The notes below the pieces were generated by a model. The model was not told the DNA's origin and made no database searches. It saw only the letters and a program-made list of their open reading frames with translations. From Acidobacteriota bacterium (GTDB taxonomy: Bacteria > Acidobacteriota > UBA890 > WLXD01), in the NCBI GenBank assembly GCA_022571615.1, contig JACZXM010000127.1, positions 1-7,706 of the forward strand: a DNA stretch of 7,706 bases, read 5' to 3'. Both the position numbers and the translations under genes were made by a program. Below are positions 1-5,992 of this stretch, piece by piece. Numbering within the stretch: position 1 is the stretch's first letter; each line of letters starts with the position of its first letter.

Positions 1-210
1 ATAAGCATCGGCGGGCAAAATATTAAGGACGCCGACCTCCCCAGTGAAACGGTTCCCACCAGTGGTGAGGTGAGCTTCAATTTCACCATACCTGAGACCT
101 TGAACAACGAGATTCAACTGCCCCTGGGCAAGGTGCCTTTTAAGGTCTTTGTTACGGCCGATGAGGGACCGAATGCCAACGAGGACACCAATATAACCAT
201 AAGCAAGTAG
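1..210 (+). CDS. C-terminal end of an unrecognised protein (5' partial)
   Basis: Frame 1 is open from the first base of the window to a TAG at 208-210, giving the last 69 residues of a protein that begins upstream. The visible part is rich in Thr, Asn, Val and alternating hydrophobic residues, for example VSFNFTIPETL and VPFKVFVTADEG, and ends in NITISK. That pattern suggests beta-strands, perhaps the last beta-sandwich or Ig-like domain of an extracellular or surface protein, but I recognise no family motif. There is no membrane segment or sorting signal at the C-terminus. Codon use (ATA, AAT, ATT) is AT-richer than in the genes right of ~1000. The carrier-protein gene follows 21 bp later in the same frame, so the two may be co-transcribed. 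Function unknown. Confidence 0.55.
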   Translation: MSIGGQNIKDADLPSETVPTSGEVSFNFTIPETLNNEIQLPLGKVPFKVFVTADEGPNANEDTNITISK

Positions 211-231
211 AGTAAGGGAATAGCATACCCA

Positions 232-552
232 ATGGAGGAACAGTTAGTCAGGGAAGGCGTCTTAGACCTCGATGGGATAGGGGTGGAGGACAACTTCCCG
301 GAGCTGGGCGGGGACTCATTGCTGGCCAGCCAGGTTATCTCCCGAGTAATCCACGCCTTTCGGGTGGAGCTGGCATTGAGCAACCTCAACGCGGTGGCCA
401 CCGTGGCCGACATGACTGTCGCCATTACCCGGAACCTGGCCGGGCAGACAGACGCTGAGGACGTCGAGCGCACCTTGTTAGAACTGGAAGCTCTCGCAGG
501 GGAGCAACACCTTACTGACGAAGACGAATCAAGCGGGGTCAGGGATTTCTAA
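232..552 (+). CDS. Free-standing phosphopantetheine carrier protein (NRPS PCP-like)
   Basis: This 106-residue protein resembles the peptidyl carrier module of non-ribosomal peptide synthetases. The core signature NFPELGGDSLLASQVISRV holds the serine (S29) expected to receive 4'-phosphopantetheine, so it should carry an acyl or aminoacyl thioester for a partner enzyme. Helix 1 (residues 1-12) is shortened, helix 2 follows S29, and helices 3-4 lie around residues 45-68. The last ~35 residues (LLELEALAGEQ, then acidic) resemble the C-terminal tails of NRPS polypeptides. Two usually conserved spots are unusual: NFPELGG instead of NFFELGG, and NAVATVADM where a FEAPTVADM-like loop is common. The start ATG is preceded by a purine run (agtaaggga, 211-219) with rather long spacing; the frame is open back to the stop at 210. 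No adenylation or condensation domain is nearby. It may be a stand-alone carrier or a leftover NRPS end. Confidence 0.75.
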   Translation: MEEQLVREGVLDLDGIGVEDNFPELGGDSLLASQVISRVIHAFRVELALSNLNAVATVADMTVAITRNLAGQTDAEDVERTLLELEALAGEQHLTDEDESSGVRDF

Positions 553-565
553 AAAACCGATCAGT

Positions 566-623
566 AAAGAAACTCGGTAACCTTCTTGTTAGCATTAGTT
601 TGATTTCTCTACCGAGTTTCTTT
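566..623 (+). terminator. Long-loop hairpin terminator after the carrier gene
   Basis: A perfect 14-bp inverted repeat, aaagaaactcggta (566-579) and taccgagtttcttt (610-623), flanks a 30-nt AT-rich loop starting 14 bp after the carrier-protein stop codon. The 3' arm runs into a T-rich stretch ending at 624, which suits intrinsic termination. On the opposite strand the hairpin is followed within about 15 nt by a run of six T (complement of 551-556), so it could also stop minus-strand transcripts. The loop is longer than in typical terminators, so a repeat-element origin is also possible. Confidence 0.6.
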
Positions 624-873
624 TCGCCAGACACAAATTGGGGATGACTTTCAGAGGTTCCAGAGGAGTCCTCGGGCGAAAACCCTCGGCTAAGGAAGGG
701 ACGCCGCCCATGCCTAACTAATCGGGTGGGACCGTCATTATGTCGTCGCACCCCTCGAAGGATATACCGTCTTGTGTTTCGCCTGTCATTCCTACTTTCA
801 TTCCGGGTAACAAACGTTCCAGTTCAGTGGCCCTGGAGCGACCAGCACGAGCCCTGTCTTGGGCAGCGCCGGT
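624..873. other. Stretch without a recognisable gene
   Basis: Between the carrier-gene hairpin and the last codon of the Sat-radical SAM frame I find no convincing gene on either strand. Short frames exist (a 27-codon minus-strand frame at 718-801 and a longer minus-strand frame crossing the hairpin), but they lack good ribosome sites and recognisable sequence. Composition is intermediate between the AT-richer left end and the GC-rich right. No tRNA, transposase or clear terminal inverted repeat is visible. Confidence 0.5.
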
Positions 874-2766
874 CTACCACTCGACCCGAGCTGCTGGCGA
901 GTTTGGGCGTGGGTGATGCCAGAGCTCGATGTTAGCAAGGTTTTTGAGGCTTGGCCGATGGAGTTCAGCAACTTCGCGGATTCGTTCGACCGATTCGATG
1001 GCGCTGGTCACGAACGCGCATCCGGTGTCGCGCAGCAACGGCAGCAGCTCGGCGTGGGCGAGGAGGTGCTCGACCTTGATCGTCACGTCATAGGTCAGAT
1101 CCGGGTGCCGCTCGTGTAACGCGCCGGCGATCTTGGCCGCGTGCTTGGGGCCGTTGAAGAAATCGGGATCGCCGAAGGTGATGTGCTCGGCGCCGGCGGC
1201 GACCTGCTGCTCGATGTCGGCGAGTACCACCTCGGGCTGCACGACGCGAAACTGACCGCCGTAGACCGGCACCACCGGGCAATGGCGGCACAGATGCTTG
1301 CAGCCACGGGTTGCCTCTGTGTACCCGACGGTGCGGCGCGAGCCATCGGCCGCGGTCAGGTGGGCGTATTCGTCCAGGGGCGGGAGATCGCCACGGTCGG
1401 GCACAACGAAGCGCTGACGGGCCAGCGAGATCTCCGGCTCCGCCTGAGCTTCGCCGCCGTCGGCGCGGACGATCCCGGCCCCGACGCCCGCCCCGACGCC
1501 GGCGTCCGCCCTGGCGCCGGCGTCTGCCCTGGCGCCCGCGTTCGCCGGAGCCCCAGGCTCCGTGCGCAGGCGCCGCATCAGCGCCACCAAACCCTCTTCG
1601 AATTCTCGGCCGAGGATGGAATGCACGCCGTGGCGCCGCAGGATCTCGGCAACCTCGGGTCGGGTGAACTCCTCCGGCAGGGTCTCGCCGCGGGTGAGCA
1701 TCTCGCGAATCTTGGTACCGCTCAGGAACACGTGCTGATCGGAACCGTGCGGGCACGTTTTTTGCGAGGCCATGTTCTTGCAGCTGTGGCAGTAGAAGGC
1801 GTGGTCGAAGAACAGCGGTGTGATGCCGATCTCGAGCGCCTCGAACTGCTGGAAGATGGTGTGAGCATCGTAGGTGCCGTAGTAGCCGCCGAACCCGGCG
1901 TGATCACGTCCGACAATGAAGTGGGTGCAGCCGTAGTTCTTGCGCACGATGGCGTGAAACACGGCCTCGCGTGGCCCCGCATAGCGCATCGCGGCCGGCA
2001 GGATCGACATCGCCACCCGCGATGCCGGGTAGTAGTTCTTCAACAACGCCCGATAGCACTCCAAGCGCACGTCCGCCGGGATGTCGTCGGGCTTGGTCTC
2101 TCCCATGATCGGGTGCACCAGCAGCGCGTCGACGAGCTCGAGGGCACACTTCTGCAGGTACTCGTGGGCGCGGTGGATCGGATTGCGGGTCTGGAACGCG
2201 GCGACACTGTTCCAGCCCTTGGCCTTGAACAGCACTCGCGTTTCGCGCGGGTCGAGCCTGTAGTCCTCGAGTCCCTGGTGGGCAGGTCGCTGGAGCATCG
2301 TCACACGCCCACCCAGATACGTATCACCGGTACGGCGCAGATAACCGACGCCCGGATGCGCGGTATCGGTGGTCTTGAGCACGGTCAGAGCTTCGCGCTC
2401 CTTGTCGGGCCTGTACTTATCGGAGACCTCCAGGATGCCGTAGACATCTCCGTCGGGGGCCCGGAGCGCAACCGGCGATCCGATCTCGATCGAGGTTGCC
2501 TCCTCCGAGCTTACCGCCAGTGTGATCGGCAGCGTCCACGGGATGCCGTTGGCCAGGCGACCCTGCTCGCAGATGGGCTCGAAGTCCTCCCGGCCGACGA
2601 ACCCTTCCAGCGGGCTCATTGCTCCGGTTGAGAGCATTTCCAGATCGCTGGTTTCGCGCCGATTCATCGAAACCGTCGTCAGTGAGTCGATTTGCTCCAG
2701 CCACTGCTGGCGCTCGCCGGGATCGGCGATCCGGTTCACCAGGCGGCCACCATGCGCTTTGATCAT
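874..2766 (-). CDS. sat: Sulfate adenylyltransferase fused to a radical SAM domain, C-terminus probably truncated
   Basis: A single 630-residue frame holds two enzymes. Residues 1-400 are a complete ATP sulfurylase, which makes adenosine 5'-phosphosulfate and pyrophosphate from ATP and sulfate. An N-terminal PUA-like domain (about 1-160) precedes the catalytic domain with QTRNPIHRAH (192-201), GRDHAGFGG (286-294) and FLSGTKIREML (347-357). C326, C329 and C338 near H340 look like the zinc site of prokaryotic Sat. A linker of A(D/N)AGAR repeats (about 406-432) leads to a radical SAM domain with its 4Fe-4S motif C489-X3-C493-X2-C496 and FGDPDFFNGP (531-540). The domain resembles the CUAEP/CCAEP-tail radical SAM group. 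After FVTSAIESV (585-593) the sequence stops resembling that family, composition drops, and the frame ends 37 codons later without the remaining barrel or tail. Sat is probably functional; the radical SAM part probably is not as it stands. The start overlaps the upstream regulator's stop codon (TGATG), implying translational coupling. Confidence 0.88.
   Translation of the reverse strand: MIKAHGGRLVNRIADPGERQQWLEQIDSLTTVSMNRRETSDLEMLSTGAMSPLEGFVGREDFEPICEQGRLANGIPWTLPITLAVSSEEATSIEIGSPVALRAPDGDVYGILEVSDKYRPDKEREALTVLKTTDTAHPGVGYLRRTGDTYLGGRVTMLQRPAHQGLEDYRLDPRETRVLFKAKGWNSVAAFQTRNPIHRAHEYLQKCALELVDALLVHPIMGETKPDDIPADVRLECYRALLKNYYPASRVAMSILPAAMRYAGPREAVFHAIVRKNYGCTHFIVGRDHAGFGGYYGTYDAHTIFQQFEALEIGITPLFFDHAFYCHSCKNMASQKTCPHGSDQHVFLSGTKIREMLTRGETLPEEFTRPEVAEILRRHGVHSILGREFEEGLVALMRRLRTEPGAPANAGARADAGARADAGVGAGVGAGIVRADGGEAQAEPEISLARQRFVVPDRGDLPPLDEYAHLTAADGSRRTVGYTEATRGCKHLCRHCPVVPVYGGQFRVVQPEVVLADIEQQVAAGAEHITFGDPDFFNGPKHAAKIAGALHERHPDLTYDVTIKVEHLLAHAELLPLLRDTGCAFVTSAIESVERIREVAELHRPSLKNLANIELWHHPRPNSPAARVEW
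1496..1549 (-). repeat. 18-bp tandem repeat encoding the interdomain linker
   Basis: Three adjacent 18-bp units (1496-1513, 1514-1531, 1532-1549) with a few differences each encode A(D/N)AGAR on the minus strand, followed by GVGAGVGAG. The repeat lies exactly between the Sat and radical SAM domains, so it encodes a flexible Ala/Gly-rich tether. Repeats of this kind expand and contract by slippage in whole codons, and linker length may differ among relatives. Confidence 0.7.
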
Positions 2767-2981
2767 CAGAGATATCCCAGGTTCTGCAGCTTCTTGCGGA
2801 CCGCGACCAGCTCGTCCGGGTTCAACTCGCCCTGGGCGGGGCCCGGTTCGAGACTGCCCACGAGATCGCGTAAGACGAAGACGATGAAGTCGGTCGGCGA
2901 GCTGAAGCCCGAGCCGCCGATCACCTGCTGCAGCCGGTTGTAGAGCGGCCGTGGAATCTTGATGCTGACGCGGTCGCTCAT
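2766..2981 (-). CDS. Small ribbon-helix-helix (CopG/Arc-like) protein
   Basis: A 71-residue protein with a ribbon-helix-helix fold pattern: a short beta-strand (RVSIKIP, 4-10), helix 1 (PLYNRLQQVIGG, 12-23), a turn GFSSP and helix 2 (TDFIVFVLRDLVGS, 30-43). The tail ends in DELVAVRKKLQNLGYL, a predicted helix. Such proteins are usually dimers that insert the beta-ribbon into the DNA major groove and often repress their own operon; small relatives of this type are, as I recall, found beside sat genes. I chose the ATG at 2981 because GGAG (2992-2995 on the complement) lies 10 nt upstream. An ATG at 2990 would sit 1 nt from that site, and the longest frame (from 3041) would include sequence unlike the family. 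The stop overlaps the Sat start by one base, tying its expression to Sat. Target and effector are unknown. Confidence 0.78.
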   Translation of the reverse strand: MSDRVSIKIPRPLYNRLQQVIGGSGFSSPTDFIVFVLRDLVGSLEPGPAQGELNPDELVAVRKKLQNLGYL

Positions 2982-3018
2982 TGCATTCATGCTCCGTGAG
3001 AGGTGCGATTGACGCCCG

Positions 3019-3031
3019 ATAAGGCTCTTAT
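3019..3031. promoter_or_regulatory. Palindrome ATAAG-GCT-CTTAT over a possible -10 box
   Basis: A perfect 5-bp inverted repeat with a 3-nt centre lies 38 bp upstream of the ribbon-helix-helix start. On the minus strand it overlaps TATAAG (3032-3027), a fair -10 hexamer, but no good -35 is found at 16-18 bp. An operator overlapping a promoter beside a regulator gene would suit autoregulation. This is a weak call based on position and symmetry. Confidence 0.3.
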
Positions 3032-3103
3032 AGGGACCCAATCAGGGCCTTAGCGTAACCCAGCCGCCCGAGGATGCAAGCTCTACTCGACTCCATCCAC
3101 TGC

Positions 3104-3225
3104 CAGGCCGTGGTGGAAGTGGTTTTGAGACGCGACCCAAAGGTCGCCGCAGACCCTCGTCGTTGCTCCTTGCCTTCACCCGTAACTCCCACTTGCCAGA
3201 CCCACCACACTTCCACCACGGCCTG
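3104..3225 (-). repeat. 18-bp perfect inverted repeat with nested hairpin in the cysQ-regulator spacer
   Basis: caggccgtggtggaagtg (3104-3121) and its exact reverse complement (3208-3225) enclose 86 bp. Inside is a second perfect hairpin, gcgacc (3132-3137) / ggtcgc (3142-3147). The outer arm touches the stop codon of the cysQ-like gene (TAG at 3226-3228). In RNA from the minus strand this would fold into a long stem directly after cysQ, followed by about 120 nt before the regulator start. There is no T-tract, so an ordinary intrinsic terminator is unlikely. Options are an RNA processing or attenuation structure, a leader element of the sat unit, or a small mobile repeat. No known riboswitch is recognised. 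Confidence 0.65.
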
Positions 3226-4029
3226 CTAGAAGCGGTCGCGGAGGCGCGCCAACAGGGCTTCGTGGGCGACGCCGTTGCTGGCCAGCAGGCCGCGGCGGTT
3301 GTGCACCTGGGCGGGATCGTAGGAGATCGGGCGTCCGTCAAAATCGGTCAGGCGACCGCCGGCGGCGTGCAGGATGGCCTCCGGGGCGCAGGCATCCCAG
3401 AGCTTGGTGCCTGCGCTCGGGTGCAGGTACAGATCGCAGATGCCGGTGCCGATCTTTCCGATCTTCAGGCCCACCGAGCCGGAGCGAAGCATCTCCGTGA
3501 TTCCCAGGTCGCGCATCATGCGCTCGACGATCTCGGGCAGATGTGAGCGGCTGCAGATGAGCCGGAGGTCGGACAGCTCGCTCGTTGCATCGACCCTCAT
3601 CGGATGCGCGACGCCCCTGCGCACGCACTCCGCGCCGTGTCCGACGATGCCGCGGTACACGATCCCGGTGGCGGCCTGGTTGACCACACCGAGCACCGGG
3701 CGGCCATCGACGACCAATCCGATCATGACGGCGAACTCGTCGGTGTGGTTGATGAACTCGTTGGTGCCGTCCATCGGATCGACCATCCAGACGCGGCGCC
3801 GATTGCCAATCGATCCGGCCTCGGCGACAGACTCCTCGGCGAGCACTCCGTCTTCGGGGAATTCCTCACGCAACCGATCGACGATGTGTTCGTTGGCGGC
3901 GCGGTCGGCCTCGGTCACCGGTTCGCACCCGTTCTTGAGATCGACGGTGTAGTGGCCGCGGTAATAGCGCAGCAGGATCTCGCCCGCCTCGCGAGCGATG
4001 GTCTCTGCCGTCTGCAGGTCGCGTTGCAT
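3226..4029 (-). CDS. cysQ: 3'(2'),5'-bisphosphate nucleotidase / inositol monophosphatase family protein (CysQ-like)
   Basis: A 267-residue member of the Mg-dependent, Li-sensitive phosphatase family. Motifs in order: EPVTEADRAAN (36-46, D42), LAEES (63-67, E65/E66), WMVDPMDGTNEFI (81-93, metal ligands D84 and D87) and WDACAPEAIL (211-220, D212). DGTNEFI is close to the DGTKEFI typical of CysQ, which converts PAP to AMP after PAPS-dependent sulfonation or reduction. Length is slightly above E. coli CysQ. Some family members instead act on inositol-1-phosphate or fructose-1,6-bisphosphate, and sequence alone does not exclude that. Lying upstream of sat on the same strand favours a sulfate-activation role. 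The ATG at 4029 has an AAGG about 9 nt upstream. Transcription diverges from the ACT-purC operon, leaving about 270 bp of shared upstream region. Confidence 0.85.
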   Translation of the reverse strand: MQRDLQTAETIAREAGEILLRYYRGHYTVDLKNGCEPVTEADRAANEHIVDRLREEFPEDGVLAEESVAEAGSIGNRRRVWMVDPMDGTNEFINHTDEFAVMIGLVVDGRPVLGVVNQAATGIVYRGIVGHGAECVRRGVAHPMRVDATSELSDLRLICSRSHLPEIVERMMRDLGITEMLRSGSVGLKIGKIGTGICDLYLHPSAGTKLWDACAPEAILHAAGGRLTDFDGRPISYDPAQVHNRRGLLASNGVAHEALLARLRDRF

Positions 4030-4300
4030 GTCGATGGGCCTTGTCCGATGTTGCCCGCGTGCGGGGGGGAGGCCTGGTACCGCGGCCTGCTAGATGGGTT
4101 GTCGACCGCGATCGCACGGGAGCGGGTTCGTCGGCCGGAGCTCAAGGTTAGCAGCCGGTGGCAGGAGTGACGTGGGTGGCGTTGCGTCGACGGCCAGGAA
4201 GCGTCGCGTGCCGCTTGACCGCGGGCCGGGATCGCAGCAATCTACGGGCGCGCCATCCGGGCGCAGGGTGTTTGAACCGGTCCCGCTGAGTGGGGAGACG
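4030..4300. promoter_or_regulatory. Divergent intergenic region between cysQ-like and ACT-domain genes
   Basis: About 270 bp lie between two divergent starts, so promoters for both directions should be here. On the plus strand TTGACC (4215-4220) is a plausible -35, but the hexamer 17 bp downstream (CAATCT) is a poor -10. I see no strong operator. The ACT-gene frame stays open upstream to 4094, but that part does not look like protein. No RNA gene is recognised. Confidence 0.35.
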
Positions 4301-4690
4301 ATGGCAGTACAACGGCAATTGACGGTCGGTTGGCAGAATCGGCCCGGCGAGCTGGCGAACTTCTGTGAAGCGCTGGCCGAGTCGAGCATCAACATCATTG
4401 CGCTGGCCACCGCCGAGGCGGGCGAGTACGGTGCGGTGCGTCTGCTGGTGGATGACGTCACCAGGGCGCGCGAGGTGTTCCGCGAGCGTGGGGTGGCCCA
4501 CACGAGCATCGAGGTTCTGGTCATCGAGCTCGGTAACCATCCCGGGTCGCTGGCCCAGATCGCGCGCACGCTGTCGGATGCCAAGATCAACATCGAGTAC
4601 TTCTACGCCTCGACCAGCCCGGGGGCCGAGACGGTCGTGGGCGTGTTCAAGGTCTCCGATGCCTATGCCGCCGACGAGCTACTCGGCTGA
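4301..4690 (+). CDS. Tandem ACT-domain protein
   Basis: A 129-residue protein made of two ACT domains. The first (about 5-65) has the ligand-loop motif NRPGEL (13-18) and the strand GAVRLLVDD. The second (about 71-129) has NHPGSL (79-84) and the strand VVGVFKVSD. ACT domains bind small ligands, usually amino acids, at subunit interfaces. Stand-alone tandem ACT proteins are common but rarely have assigned functions; with no catalytic domain it is probably a ligand-sensing regulator that acts through a partner. I chose the ATG at 4301 because ggggag lies just upstream and homology begins here; the frame runs open to 4094, but that part does not resemble the family. Its TGA abuts the GTG of purC, so the two are co-transcribed and probably translationally coupled. 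The ligand cannot be told from sequence. Confidence 0.85.
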   Translation: MAVQRQLTVGWQNRPGELANFCEALAESSINIIALATAEAGEYGAVRLLVDDVTRAREVFRERGVAHTSIEVLVIELGNHPGSLAQIARTLSDAKINIEYFYASTSPGAETVVGVFKVSDAYAADELLG

Positions 4691-5617
4691 GTGACCGACA
4701 TGCTTCCCGATGCGCCCACGAGGACGCTGGTCAGCACCGAGATCCCCGAGCTGGAACTGCTGCACCGGGGCAAGGTGCGCGATATCTACGAGCTGGACGA
4801 CCGCCTGCTGATCGTCGCCACCGACCGGCTATCGGCCTTCGATGTTGTGCTGGCCGACGGCATCCCCGGCAAGGGCAAGGTGCTTACCCAGCTGTCGTGT
4901 TTTTGGTTCGATCGGTTGCGGCACGTGGTCGACAACCACCTGGTCACGGCCGACGTGAATCGGATGCCGGTCTTACTGCGACCTTACGCCGACCAGCTTG
5001 TGGGCCGTTCGATGTTCGTGCGGCGGGCGGATCGCTTCGACGTCGAGTGTGTGGTGCGCGGCTACCTGATCGGGTCGGGGTGGGCCGACTACCAGAGCTC
5101 CGGCGCCGTGTGCGGGATCGAGCTCCCCAGGGGGTTGCGGCTGGCCGATCGTCTTCCGGAGCCGATCTTCACGCCCGCGACCAAGGCCGATGAGGGTCAC
5201 GACGAGAACGTCTCGTTCGACCACATGGCGCAGATTGTCGGTTCGGAGTGGGCGCTCAGGCTACGAGCGGTTTCGCTGCGCCTGTACTCGCAGGCCGCCT
5301 CGTACGCTCGGACCCGCGGCATCATCATCGCCGATACCAAGTTCGAGTTCGGCCTGATCGACGGCGAGCTGATCCTCATCGACGAGGCCCTGACGCCGGA
5401 CTCCTCGCGTTTCTGGCCGGCGGACGCCTATGCCCCGGGGGCGAGCCCACCTTCCTTCGACAAGCAGTTCGTGCGCGATTACCTGTCGACATTGGACTGG
5501 GATAAGAGCTCGCCGGGTCCAGGGTTGCCGCCGCAGATCGTGCGTAAGACGGGCGACAAGTACCGAGAGGCATTCGAAGTGCTGACCGGTCGCAGGCTCG
5601 ATGAGCCGGCCTCCTAA
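4691..5617 (+). CDS. purC: Phosphoribosylaminoimidazole-succinocarboxamide synthase (SAICAR synthetase)
   Basis: PurC joins aspartate to carboxyaminoimidazole ribonucleotide using ATP, giving SAICAR in de novo purine synthesis in the cytoplasm. Signatures are present: [12 protein letters not shown] (23-34) for nucleotide binding, [14 protein letters not shown] (118-131), [12 protein letters not shown] (165-176), [12 protein letters not shown] (211-222) and [14 protein letters not shown] (229-242). At 308 residues it is the longer form, like the yeast and many high-GC bacterial enzymes, rather than the ~240-residue E. coli type. The frame starts with GTG directly after the ACT stop; an ATG nine bases on (4700) is an alternative, and neither has a strong ribosome site, so coupling to the ACT gene is likely. 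The Fis-like gene begins 2 bp after its stop. Nothing appears damaged. Confidence 0.95.
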   Translation: MTDMLPDAPTRTLVSTEIPELELLHRGKVRDIYELDDRLLIVATDRLSAFDVVLADGIPGKGKVLTQLSCFWFDRLRHVVDNHLVTADVNRMPVLLRPYADQLVGRSMFVRRADRFDVECVVRGYLIGSGWADYQSSGAVCGIELPRGLRLADRLPEPIFTPATKADEGHDENVSFDHMAQIVGSEWALRLRAVSLRLYSQAASYARTRGIIIADTKFEFGLIDGELILIDEALTPDSSRFWPADAYAPGASPPSFDKQFVRDYLSTLDWDKSSPGPGLPPQIVRKTGDKYREAFEVLTGRRLDEPAS

Positions 5618-5619
5618 CG

Positions 5620-5838
5620 ATGGCGCGAGCTCCTACTATGCACCAGCGCTTGCAGGCACTGGTTGTCGACATGGCCGACAAGGACATCCGGCTCCAGGAG
5701 GCCCATGCCCAGCTGGAGCGCCTGTTCCTGCGGGAGGTAATGCGGCGCGCAAAAGGCAACCAGTGCCGTGCAGCCGAGGTCTTGCACATGCACCGCAATA
5801 CGCTCCGGCGGAAGCTGGAGCGGCACGGCCTGCTCTGA
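5620..5838 (+). CDS. Small Fis-type helix-turn-helix protein
   Basis: A 72-residue protein. The C-terminal half, LFLREVMRRAKGN then RAAEVLHMHRNTLRRKLERHG (about 35-70), matches the DNA-binding region of Fis and of NtrC-type activators (HTH_8). The N-terminal half contains a short amphipathic helix (DKDIRLQEAHAQLERLF) that could dimerise. No AAA+ or receiver domain is present, so it is a Fis-like stand-alone DNA-binding protein, perhaps nucleoid-associated or a local regulator. The start is the ATG 2 bp after the purC stop, with a second ATG at 5638 (residue 7). It has no visible ribosome site of its own, so expression probably depends on purC translation. It is shorter than E. coli Fis (98 aa), and orthology is not implied. 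Confidence 0.8.
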   Translation: MARAPTMHQRLQALVVDMADKDIRLQEAHAQLERLFLREVMRRAKGNQCRAAEVLHMHRNTLRRKLERHGLL

Positions 5839-5922
5839 GCCTCGGGGACCCACTGTGAGCGTCCGCGACTAAGGTTCTCTGCCGGCTGTGGCTGCAGGAG
5901 CCGCCGGGGTCGCGTAAAGGAG

Positions 5923-5950
5923 TTGACGCGGACGCCAACCGTGCTAGGAT
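5923..5950 (+). promoter_or_regulatory. Sigma-70-like promoter of groES-groEL
   Basis: TTGACG (5923-5928) and TAGGAT (5945-5950) are separated by 16 bp and resemble -35 and -10 hexamers. The predicted start near 5957 lies inside the CIRCE element, the usual arrangement for HrcA-repressed chaperonin operons. The resulting leader is about 115 nt. Confidence 0.65.
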
Positions 5951-5976
5951 TAGCAGTCGATCCTAAAGAGTGCTAG
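5950..5976 (+). promoter_or_regulatory. CIRCE element (HrcA operator)
   Basis: The half-sites TTAGCAGTC (5950-5958) and GAGTGCTAG (5968-5976) flank a 9-nt spacer. Each matches the CIRCE consensus (TTAGCACTC-N9-GAGTGCTAA) at 8 of 9 positions. It overlaps the predicted transcription start, so HrcA binding would block initiation, with release on heat stress as GroEL becomes occupied. hrcA itself is not in the window. Confidence 0.88.
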
Positions 5977-5992
5977 CGGACTCGACACCCAA

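Noticed and set aside
539..751. 70-codon minus-strand frame
   Set aside because: It runs through the terminator hairpin and into the end of the carrier gene, and its Arg/Ser-rich sequence shows no family.
718..801. 27-codon minus-strand frame (begins MKVGMTGETQDG), considered as a small peptide or RiPP precursor
   Set aside because: No clear ribosome site, no recognised precursor pattern, and no modifying enzyme next to it apart from the truncated radical SAM domain.
1088..1756. 222-codon minus-strand frame overlapping Sat
   Set aside because: Arg/Gly/Ala/Pro-rich shadow in another reading frame of the Sat-radical SAM gene.
1141..2631. 496-codon open frame on the plus strand
   Set aside because: It is antisense to Sat, whose motifs are unmistakable. 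Long antisense frames are expected in GC-rich genes, and its translation matches nothing I recognise.
2982..3041. Longer start for the ribbon-helix-helix protein
   Set aside because: The added residues cover the palindrome and -10-like region and are unlike the family; GGAG is well spaced only for ATG 2981.
3219..4094. 12-bp direct repeat cggcctgctaga at 3219-3230 and 4083-4094, flanking the cysQ-like gene
   Set aside because: A 12-bp match is expected by chance in a window of this size, and no mobile-element feature goes with it.
4094..4300. N-terminal extension of the ACT-domain protein
   Set aside because: The extension (Arg/Ser-rich) does not look like ACT sequence, and ATG 4301 has a ribosome site directly upstream.
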